DNA of 5,452 bases from Rhodocyclaceae bacterium (GTDB lineage: Bacteria > Pseudomonadota > Gammaproteobacteria > Burkholderiales > Rhodocyclaceae), in the NCBI GenBank assembly GCA_016791085.1, contig JAEUNN010000683.1, positions 1-5,452 on the forward strand, in the 5' to 3' direction. A model generated the notes under the pieces. The model saw nothing but the letters and a program-made list of their open reading frames with translations. It made no database searches and had not been told where the DNA came from. Below are positions 1 to 5,176 of this stretch, piece after piece; positions within the stretch are counted from its first letter, which is position 1, and every line of letters starts with the position of its first letter. The position numbers and the translations under genes were made by a program.

Positions 1-342
1 CTGCCGCTGGTCGGCACCAAACAATGCGTCGCACTGGTACGGGAATATACGAATGCGCCGGCCACCGCGAAATGGACCGAAGGCAAGGCCGTCAAAGGCA
101 ATCTGATCCTCAAGAAGGGTACCGTGATCGCAACCTTCGAAAACGGCAAGTACCCGAGCAATTCGACCGGAAACCACGCGGCCTTCTATATTGGTCAGGA
201 CACAACCGGCATTACGGTGGTAGACCAGTGGTCCACCAGCGGCACCATACGCAAGAGGCTGCTGCGCTTTCGCGGCAAGGACAAGCAAGGGAAATACCAT
301 TCCCCGAGCAATAACGGGGATGCGTTTTCGGTCGTGGAATAG
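1..342 (+). CDS. BPSL0067 family protein, T6SS amidase-like toxin (5' end missing)
   Basis: The frame is open from the first base to TAG at 340-342, giving 113 residues of a C-terminal portion; the start lies left of the window. Visible landmarks are a Cys in a helix-like QCVALV context (residue 9 of the visible part), a GNHAAFYIG strand with His59, and VVDQW at 74-78. The Cys then His-on-a-strand order is that of papain-like NlpC/P60/CHAP amidases. The ending SNNGDAFSVVE is typical of the BPSL0067 family as I remember it. From family knowledge, such proteins sit in T6SS loci and resemble the Tae peptidoglycan amidases, possibly Tae2; that subfamily link is from memory. It would cleave peptide cross-links in the periplasm of a target cell. 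The next gene starts 2 nt after the stop and is the likely immunity gene. Family assignment is strong; enzymatic activity is inferred. Confidence 0.85.
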   Translation: MPLVGTKQCVALVREYTNAPATAKWTEGKAVKGNLILKKGTVIATFENGKYPSNSTGNHAAFYIGQDTTGITVVDQWSTSGTIRKRLLRFRGKDKQGKYHSPSNNGDAFSVVE

Positions 343-344
343 TC

Positions 345-794
345 ATGCGCGTACTCGCCAGAACCTGTTTGTTGCCTGCGCTGGCCCTGCTGGCCTGCAG
401 CCACGCCGCCGGCAAGCCCGAAGAACAAATCGCCTGTCCGCAAAAACTTGCCGCCACACAAGAACTGAACGGCAAGGCGCCGGACGGCTGGTCGGTATAC
501 GCAAGCCGCAAGGAACATCCATTCACGAGCGTTTCGTTCTTTTCCGGGGCGCCGGACGAAGAGGCCTTGCTGGCACCGTCAAAAGAAGAAAAGAAAGGCA
601 AAACCATCATCGCGACCTGGCATTTCGCGAATGGCAACGAAACTTATTGGGTGGCCTGCGGCTATGCCGGAACCGGCGTGGTACTGGCGCGCGCCCTGAG
701 CAAAACTGTAGATGCCTGCACGGTCGAGTATGATGCCCGGTTCGCCACGCCGGTGGTCATGAACTGGTCCTGCCGGGCCGCAAAAGCCAGATAG
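345..794 (+). CDS. STY0301 family exported protein, probable immunity protein of the upstream amidase
   Basis: This 149-residue protein begins with a signal sequence: basic MRVLAR, then a hydrophobic stretch ending LALLAC. Cys18 could be a lipoprotein cysteine (lipobox LLAC), although Leu at -2 is less usual; signal peptidase I cleavage near SHA-A is the alternative. The mature part has four cysteines (31, 105, 125, 143), enough for two disulfides in the periplasm. The pattern of CPQKL, GWSVY, VSFFSGAPDEEA, WVACGYAGTGVVLARAL, CTVEYD and a final Cys fits the STY0301 family, which I recall beside BPSL0067-family genes in T6SS loci. The ATG lies 2 nt after the upstream stop with only a weak purine-rich SD, so translation is probably coupled. 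A periplasmic inhibitor that protects against the partner amidase fits both location and order. The family call is good; the immunity role is inferred from context. Confidence 0.8.
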   Translation: MRVLARTCLLPALALLACSHAAGKPEEQIACPQKLAATQELNGKAPDGWSVYASRKEHPFTSVSFFSGAPDEEALLAPSKEEKKGKTIIATWHFANGNETYWVACGYAGTGVVLARALSKTVDACTVEYDARFATPVVMNWSCRAAKAR

Positions 795-926
795 GCTGCC
801 GGCACGCCGGTTGGTCTGCAGTTTGGCGCCGGGGCTGCAGCCGGCCGCGGGAGTGCAGGACCCGCAGGCATGGGAATCGAGCCGGTGGCGCGCGTTGCGG
901 CGGCCGCGCGCCGCATGCCAACCAAT

Positions 927-931
927 GAGGA
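927..931 (+). promoter_or_regulatory. Ribosome binding site of the DUF2235 gene
   Basis: GAGGA lies 6 nt before the ATG at 938. This supports that start, which also puts the family's N-terminal (I/V)CCDGTWN motif within the first 12 residues. Confidence 0.75.
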
Positions 932-937
932 TAATCC

Positions 938-2458
938 ATGAAAAACATGATTATTTGTTGCGACGGCACCTGGAACACCCCGGGCGAACAGGAACACGGC
1001 GTACCTACCCCGACCAACGTGGTCCGGCTGTACAACGCCGTGGCCACGCACGACGGCGCAGGCACGCCGCAGCACCGCTACTATCATCCGGGCGTGGGCA
1101 CCGGTAAATCGTGGTGGGACAAAACGATAGGCGGCGGCACCGGCAAAGGCCTGGAAGCCAACATCAAAAGCGCTTACCGCGACCTGTGCGACCACTATGA
1201 ACCGGGCGACAACATTTACCTGTTCGGCTTCAGCCGCGGCGCCTACACGGTGCGCAGCCTGTGCGGCTTCATCGCCTGCTGCGGGCTGCTCAAATGCGCG
1301 GCGCTGCCCGCCGCCAGCGACATTTGGGGCAGCATAGACCGGCTGTTCCAGGCCGGCTACCGGCGCAAAAGCGAAACGCGCGACGATTGGGACCAAGCCG
1401 GGCTGATGTTCCACAACGCGGCCGGCACATCCATACCGATAAGATTTCTGGGCGTGTGGGACACCGTGGGTGCGCTGGGCATACCGGACGACCTGGCGCT
1501 GCTTAACCTGATCGACAATCTGCACGATTTCACTTTCCACGACACCGGCCTCGGCGCCGCGATACAAAGCGCGCGCCATGCGGTCGCCCTGGATGAAATG
1601 CGCGCGAGCTTCCAGCCCACGCTATGGAATGCCGGCGCGGACCGTGACGCCCGCGAAATATGGTTCCCCGGCGCGCATTCGGACGTGGGCGGCGGCTATG
1701 CGGAAACCGGTCTGTCCGACGGCGCCCTGCTGTGGATGATGGAGGAAGCGCAGCGCTGCGGCCTGGCGTTCAATCCCGCCATCGCCGCCCAGGTGCGACC
1801 GGACCCGCTGGGCGTGCTGCACGATTCCTGCCAGGGCGTGTTCGCCGCACTGCCCACACAGCCGCGCGGCAGCCCGCGGCTTGCCGGCGCCGGGCCGTTC
1901 CACGCCTCGGCGCTGGCGCGCCAGGCCACGCCGCCCATCCATCAGGGCGCCTACCGGCAAGAAGTGCTTTTGCCGCCCGGCGGCACGCTCAGGCTGGACA
2001 TTTTTTCCGCCCAAACCTGGAACCCGAGCGGGCTATGGCTGGAAGCCGGACGCAGCTATCGCTTCACGGCCACCGGCGAATGGCTGGACAGCAGCATACG
2101 TTGCGGGCCGGGCGGCACCGACGACGGCAATTTCCAGCTCGGCGAAATCGCCCAGTTGGCAGGCAGCGCCTTGGGCAAGGTGGAAGGCCTGTGGAAAAAG
2201 CTCAGCGGCAATCAGGCGGCCGATTTCCGCTTTACGCGGCGGCACGAAAACATGCCCTGGTTCTGCCTGGTCGGCGCCATCGCCAATGGCAGCGGCGTCG
2301 ATGCGAAAGGCCATACGCTCGCGCACGAAACTTTCGAGATCGGCGCGGGCTGCACCTACACGCCGGCAAAATCGGGCTATTTCCACGCCTACGCCAACGA
2401 CGCCTGGAACTGTTACGGCAATAACCGCGGCCGCGTGTCGCTCTGCATCGAGGGCTGA
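938..2458 (+). CDS. DUF2235 (Tle1-like) alpha/beta-hydrolase with C-terminal LecA-like lectin domain
   Basis: This is a 506-residue protein with no signal peptide or clear membrane segment. Residues 4-13 carry the DUF2235 opening CCDGTWN. The nucleophile elbow GFSRGA is at 97-102 (Ser99). FLGVWDTVGALG at 170-181 supplies the probable acid Asp175. FPGAHSDVGGGY at 243-254 supplies the probable His247. The whole triad of the Tle1-type phospholipase fold is therefore present. The catalytic part ends near residue 330. Residues 335-506 form a second, beta-rich domain (LPPGG, LRLDIF, LEAGRSYRFTATGEW) that ends ANDAWNCYGNNRGRVSL (486-502). Its D488-x4-YGNN spacing equals the calcium/galactose loop of LecA, whose ligands include Asp100, Asn107 and Asn108. 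The likely role is esterase/phospholipase activity guided by sugar binding. It follows the amidase/immunity pair by 143 nt, so co-function as a T6SS effector is possible but unproven. No immunity partner is obvious next to it. It could instead be a housekeeping DUF2235 hydrolase. Confidence 0.88.
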   Translation: MKNMIICCDGTWNTPGEQEHGVPTPTNVVRLYNAVATHDGAGTPQHRYYHPGVGTGKSWWDKTIGGGTGKGLEANIKSAYRDLCDHYEPGDNIYLFGFSRGAYTVRSLCGFIACCGLLKCAALPAASDIWGSIDRLFQAGYRRKSETRDDWDQAGLMFHNAAGTSIPIRFLGVWDTVGALGIPDDLALLNLIDNLHDFTFHDTGLGAAIQSARHAVALDEMRASFQPTLWNAGADRDAREIWFPGAHSDVGGGYAETGLSDGALLWMMEEAQRCGLAFNPAIAAQVRPDPLGVLHDSCQGVFAALPTQPRGSPRLAGAGPFHASALARQATPPIHQGAYRQEVLLPPGGTLRLDIFSAQTWNPSGLWLEAGRSYRFTATGEWLDSSIRCGPGGTDDGNFQLGEIAQLAGSALGKVEGLWKKLSGNQAADFRFTRRHENMPWFCLVGAIANGSGVDAKGHTLAHETFEIGAGCTYTPAKSGYFHAYANDAWNCYGNNRGRVSLCIEG

Positions 2459-2470
2459 ACCGTTCCGGAC

Positions 2471-2506
2471 CTGCCGGCCGTGCGGCAACACCAGGCTTGC
2501 CGGCAG
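2471..2506 (+). repeat. 8-bp inverted repeat after the DUF2235 gene, weak terminator candidate
   Basis: CTGCCGGC (2471-2478) and GCCGGCAG (2499-2506) are exact reverse complements separated by 20 nt, starting 12 nt after the stop codon. No T-run follows, so intrinsic termination is doubtful. It could help Rho-independent pausing or 3'-end stability, or be chance in G+C-rich DNA. Confidence 0.25.
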
Positions 2507-2589
2507 CGGCACGCCCGGATACACTCGCCGCTCTACCTGGCCGGCGCCGTGCGCCGCGCGCCGCTCCACAAAAAACGAGAAACCCGACC

Positions 2590-3894
2590 ATGCCCGGTTC
2601 CCGCAAGTATGACGAGCACGACCCGGCCGACGCCGCGTCGCGCGCGCCTGGCGACGGCATGGTGCTGCATGTCGATCTGCGCCATGTGGTGCATGCGCTG
2701 TCCGACGCGCTGGACCTGGTCGGCATCGATGACGTAAACCATGGCAAGCGCGTCGGCACCATGGCGGCCGAATGCGGGCGCGTGCTGGGTCTGGGCGAAG
2801 ATGACCGCAATTTCCTGTTCGACCTCGGACTGCTGCACGACATAGGCGTATCCTCGACGCGCACGCATCGCCACCTGGTGACGGAATTCGACTGGAAAGG
2901 CTCGCAGGCGCATTGCCAGCGCGGCTGCGAATTACTGCAGGGCTTCCAGCCGCTGGCCGCCATGGCCCTGCCGGTACGCTACCACCACACCCGTTGGGAC
3001 AGCCTGGCCGACAGTGCCGAAGTCGATGGGCGTGTCGCGCTGCAAGCCAATCTGGTGTTCCTGACCGACCGCGTGGACGCGCTCGCCGCGCCGCATTACG
3101 CGGCCGGCGTGCTGGGCGCGGCGGCCGACATCCGCGCACAGATCGCTTTGCACGCGGGCAGCTATTTCGCGCCGCATCTGGTGGATGCGTTCGAGCGCGC
3201 CTCGGCATCCGAAGCATTCTGGCTGCAACTCGAACCGCGCGGGCTGGGCGCGGTATTGCACGACATGGCGGCACGCCAGGCACCCTATCGCGCCACGCTG
3301 CCGCAGTTGCGCCAACTGGCGGAACTGTTCGCGCGCATCGTCGACAGCAAAAGCCGCTACACGGCCGAGCACTCCCAGGGCGTGGCGCGCCTTGCGCGCC
3401 ATATGGCGGCATGCATGGGCCTGCCGCGCCTGCAATGCGACAAGCTGGAAATCGCCGGCCTGTTGCACGACTTGGGCAAGCTGCGCATTCCGGACGAAAT
3501 ACTCGATAAACCCGGCCCGCTCGACGAGCGCGAACGCCGCATCATGCATACCCACAGTTTTGAAACTTTCCAGATCTTGCGCAACATTCGCGGCCTGGAA
3601 GAAATCACTCCGTGGGCCGCCTACCACCACGAAGAACCCGACGGCAGCGGCTACCCGTTTCGCCTGGCCGGTGCACAACTGGCGGTGGAAGCGCGCATTT
3701 TGCGCGTGGCCGACATTTTTCAGGCCATGGTGCAGGACCGTCCCTACCGCAAAGGTTTGAACGCGCAGCAAGTGCTGGCATTTTTCGACACGCTGCTGGC
3801 CCAGGGCCGCGTTGATGCGCATATCGTGGCGGTGCTGCAGGCCGACCCGGAAGCCGCGATGGCCTGCGCGCTGGGATGCGCAGCACCCGCCTGA
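2590..3894 (+). CDS. Tandem HD / HD-GYP domain protein, candidate cyclic-di-GMP phosphodiesterase
   Basis: From the ATG at 2590 the protein has 434 residues and no transmembrane segment. The C-terminal half (about 255-400) is a canonical HD-GYP domain: H261 (YTAEHS), LLHDLGK with H293, D294 and K297, H322, then HHEEPDGSGYP at 346-356, an exact match to HHExxDGxGYP. ADIFQA follows with D375, and DRPYRKG after that. Such domains hydrolyse cyclic-di-GMP in the cytoplasm. The N-terminal half (about 27-170) is a second HD domain with H51, LLHDIG (H83, D84), H108, YHH (H132, H133) and D160. Its metal-ligand order is similar, but it has no Lys after HD and no GYP motif. No receiver, PAS or sensor domain is fused. 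The start is uncertain: 2590 has a weak GAGA 9 nt upstream, and the ATG at 2659 (MVLHVDLRH) may be the ancestral start because conserved sequence begins there. The gene stands alone, 131 nt after the hydrolase, and converges with the MarR gene. Family is certain; substrate is inferred. Confidence 0.9.
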   Translation: MPGSRKYDEHDPADAASRAPGDGMVLHVDLRHVVHALSDALDLVGIDDVNHGKRVGTMAAECGRVLGLGEDDRNFLFDLGLLHDIGVSSTRTHRHLVTEFDWKGSQAHCQRGCELLQGFQPLAAMALPVRYHHTRWDSLADSAEVDGRVALQANLVFLTDRVDALAAPHYAAGVLGAAADIRAQIALHAGSYFAPHLVDAFERASASEAFWLQLEPRGLGAVLHDMAARQAPYRATLPQLRQLAELFARIVDSKSRYTAEHSQGVARLARHMAACMGLPRLQCDKLEIAGLLHDLGKLRIPDEILDKPGPLDERERRIMHTHSFETFQILRNIRGLEEITPWAAYHHEEPDGSGYPFRLAGAQLAVEARILRVADIFQAMVQDRPYRKGLNAQQVLAFFDTLLAQGRVDAHIVAVLQADPEAAMACALGCAAPA

Positions 3895-3923
3895 GCCGGG
3901 TGGTCGGCACGCGCGCCTCAGTT

Positions 3924-3935
3924 GCACTGCAGTGC
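3924..3935. repeat. 12-bp perfect palindrome between convergent genes
   Basis: GCACTGCAGTGC lies 29 nt after the HD-GYP stop, in the 168-nt gap between that gene and the convergent MarR gene. It has no spare loop and no adjacent T-run, so it is a poor intrinsic terminator. A protein-binding site or chance are both open. I see no gene in this gap (3895-4062). Confidence 0.3.
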
Positions 3936-4062
3936 GCCTGAAGCGGGCGGCAACGGTCTGCCTCGCACTGCCCTTGCCAGCCCGACATAAACTTGCCGGC
4001 GTCGAGGCCGCGGCGGCGCCGACGAGCGCGGCTAAGTTTGTCCTGACACGACCCGCCAACCG

Positions 4063-4563
4063 CTACAAGGTGAAAGGCAGCGGCTCTTTCCCGTATGCGG
4101 CATCCAGCGTGCGGATTTGCGCGAGCAGGTGATTAAGTTCCACGCCCAGCGCTTCGAGCCGCTCGGCCTCCAGTTGGCGCAGCGCTTCGGGCAATATGCC
4201 GCGCGCCGGCGAGGGCGAACCGGCAATCGTCGATTGCCCGCGCGCCGTCAGGTGCAGCCGCACCACGCGCTGATCGGAAGCCATGCGCTCGCGGCGCAGC
4301 AAGCCGGCCGTTTCGAGCTTATCCACCAGATTGCTGGCGGTGGATTGATGCAAGGCCATGCGCTCGGCCAGTTCGCCCACGCGCAGGCCCGGCATTTCTG
4401 CAAGTTCCTGCAACACCCACAACTGTGCGCCGGACAGGCCGGTACGCTTTTCCACCCATTGCGAATGGCGCTGCGCGGCGCGTATCAGGATGCGGAAACG
4501 TTGCAATACCTCCAGTGCGGCTTCGCGGGTGGCCGGTTGGACAGGCGTGGCGGATTTTTGCAT
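4063..4563 (-). CDS. MarR family winged-helix transcriptional regulator
   Basis: From the ATG at 4563 the protein has 166 residues, the usual size for MarR repressors, which act as dimers on palindromic operators and often respond to phenolic or oxidant ligands. An N-terminal helix region (about 12-40) and C-terminal helices (about 123-155) would form the dimer interface. The winged helix spans about 43-109: LSGAQLWVLQELA, then LRVGELAERMALHQSTASNLVDKLE with recognition helix about 72-84, then the wing, where D97 and R99 in SDQRVVRLHLTARG match the family's DxR...LT..G signature. There is no cysteine, so an OhrR-type cysteine redox switch is unlikely. The start at 4563 is preferred over an upstream ATG at 4614 because a good SD (GAGGT) sits 5 nt before it. 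Its target is unknown: no adjacent divergent gene is convincing. Inverted repeats upstream are candidate autoregulatory operators. Confidence 0.92.
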   Translation of the reverse strand: MQKSATPVQPATREAALEVLQRFRILIRAAQRHSQWVEKRTGLSGAQLWVLQELAEMPGLRVGELAERMALHQSTASNLVDKLETAGLLRRERMASDQRVVRLHLTARGQSTIAGSPSPARGILPEALRQLEAERLEALGVELNHLLAQIRTLDAAYGKEPLPFTL

Positions 4564-4568
4564 GGCAT

Positions 4569-4573
4569 ACCTC
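4569..4573 (-). promoter_or_regulatory. Ribosome binding site of the MarR gene
   Basis: On the minus strand GAGGT stands 5 nt before the ATG at 4563-4561, which decides the start. The ATG at 4568-4566, between the SD and this start, is out of frame. Confidence 0.75.
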
Positions 4574-4661
4574 GGGATGCGGCGTACGTGGGCGACAAGG
4601 CGACAAAAGCGCATCTGATCGGCATCCTTTTACCATAGTCACAGGCCTTGCGCGCGCTTGC

Positions 4662-4678
4662 CCGCAGCAATCCTGCGG
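4662..4678. repeat. Small hairpin, 6-bp stem with 5-nt loop
   Basis: CCGCAG (4662-4667) and CTGCGG (4673-4678) are exact reverse complements around CAATC. It lies about 100 nt upstream of the MarR start, so in MarR mRNA it would be a 5' leader hairpin if transcription begins far enough upstream. No T-run follows on either strand. Confidence 0.35.
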
Positions 4679-4687
4679 CGGCCGACA

Positions 4688-4712
4688 GATTGCGCTGCAT
4701 TTGTGTGCAATC
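4688..4712. promoter_or_regulatory. Inverted repeat upstream of MarR, candidate operator
   Basis: GATTGC (4688-4693) and GCAATC (4707-4712) are exact reverse complements. One G-T and one C-G pair extend the stem inward. Each TTGC/GCAA half-site is typical in size for a MarR-class operator, and the site is 125-149 nt before the MarR start. The operator role is inference from position and symmetry. Confidence 0.35.
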
Positions 4713-4736
4713 AGACGCAAATACGGCTCGCAACGA

Positions 4737-4754
4737 GGACGCTTTTTAGCGTTC
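4737..4754. repeat. Short hairpin with TTTT/AAAA loop
   Basis: GGACGCT (4737-4743) pairs with AGCGTTC (4748-4754), including one G-T pair, around a TTTT loop. The T-run is in the loop rather than after the stem, so terminator activity on either strand is doubtful. The site would lie near or upstream of the MarR promoter. Confidence 0.3.
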
Positions 4755-4897
4755 TTATCCGACATCCCCGGCACCGCTCCTTACACGCTGTCACTGTGCA
4801 TGGGTGGGCGTGGAACCGAACGCGTTGCCGCTGGTTTGCCTGCGCGTTGGCTCGCCGCGTCCGATCACGCCGCTGCGGCGGGCAATCCACCGGGCGT

Positions 4898-4926
4898 TTG
4901 CAAGCGGATGTAATTTGTGCCAAAAT
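4898..4926 (+). promoter_or_regulatory. Weak candidate sigma-70 promoter overlapping the AT-rich palindrome
   Basis: TTGCAA (4898-4903) and CAAAAT (4921-4926) are separated by 17 nt, each matching 4 of 6 consensus bases, on the plus strand. The -10 box lies inside the left half of the palindrome at 4912-4940, so a protein bound there would block it. No clear gene follows downstream on this strand, which weakens the call. Confidence 0.2.
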
Positions 4927-4940
4927 AATTTGGACAAATT
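4912..4940. promoter_or_regulatory. 29-nt AT-rich palindrome, candidate operator
   Basis: AATTTGT-G-CCAAA (4912-4924) faces TTTGGACAAATT (4929-4940) across ATAA. The arms pair over 12 bp with a single extra G at 4919. Such long near-perfect symmetry in a local AT-rich island is characteristic of a dimeric regulator's binding site. As RNA it would form a weak AT-rich hairpin followed by CATTTTATCT, which is poor as a terminator. The bound protein is unknown; the MarR product encoded 350 nt away is one candidate. Confidence 0.5.
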
Positions 4941-4954
4941 CATTTTATCTACTT

Positions 4955-4993
4955 GGCAGTATTCCGTACAGCGGTGCTGCCGAAAATACTGCC
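4955..4993. repeat. 39-nt inverted repeat with 9-bp arms
   Basis: GGCAGTATT (4955-4963) and AATACTGCC (4985-4993) are exact reverse complements separated by 21 nt. The loop holds a smaller CAGC-GGT-GCTG hairpin (4969-4979). It begins 14 nt after the AT-rich palindrome. A structured RNA, second operator or mobile-element end are all possible; no transposase or direct repeat was seen. Confidence 0.5.
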
Positions 4994-5176
4994 CGGCTGC
5001 TTTCCCGGTCCGCGCCTTGATTGCATCCCGTGTCAGGCAGCCGGCGCCTTTTGCACAAGTGCGGTTACTGGCCCCTCGGCAGCTGCGGTCCTGCCCGTAA
5101 GTCGGCGGCGGGTTTGCCGCGCTGCCACACGTGACGTGGCCGCCGCAAATCCCGCCCTCGACGCGGCGCAGGTTGC

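Larger units (their letters stand above)
4574..5176. other. Long region upstream of MarR without a convincing gene
   Basis: About 600 bases hold short overlapping open frames in both directions. None has a recognisable family motif or a good ribosome site, and their residue make-up (rich in Arg, Pro, Cys, Ser) looks like noise. One such frame reads straight through the AT-rich palindrome. The region contains at least five inverted repeats, listed separately. G+C falls from typical values to 14 of 50 bases in 4911-4960. It probably contains the MarR promoter, but I could not fix good -35/-10 boxes on the minus strand. It may be a control region, a structured RNA or a decayed gene. Confidence 0.6.

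Noticed and set aside
799..810. CCGGC-AC-GCCGG repeat just after the STY0301 stop as a terminator
   Set aside because: Only four pairs remain once a feasible loop is allowed, and no T-run follows, so it is not supportable as a terminator.
662..1579. Long minus-strand open frame opposite the STY0301 and DUF2235 genes
   Set aside because: It is the shadow of two clear plus-strand genes in G+C-rich DNA, has no ribosome site or family motif, and is biased to Arg, Ala and Val.
2033..3412. 459-codon minus-strand open frame opposite the DUF2235 3' end and HD-GYP gene
   Set aside because: It spans a real intergenic gap and two plus-strand genes with unmistakable motifs; its Arg/Pro/Ala-rich translation is typical of an antisense shadow.
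2932..4059. 375-codon minus-strand frame opposite the HD-GYP gene
   Set aside because: It is antisense to the HD-GYP catalytic motifs, with no domain recognised and no ribosome site.
4117..4638. Plus-strand frame over the MarR gene
   Set aside because: The minus strand encodes a full winged helix with a good SD; this frame is His/Gln/Arg-rich antisense.
4912..4940. dif-like XerC/XerD recombination site
   Set aside because: The right arm matches the dif XerD arm at only about 7 of 11 positions and the left arm does not fit the XerC arm; symmetry extends over the whole site, as in an operator.
4912..4955. Intrinsic terminator formed by the AT-rich palindrome and the following CATTTTATCT
   Set aside because: The stem is too AT-rich to be stable, the T-run is only four long, and no plus-strand gene ends upstream.
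4804..5100. 98-codon plus-strand frame reading through the palindrome
   Set aside because: No ribosome site or known family; the composition is Arg/Cys/Pro-rich and the centre merely translates the palindrome.
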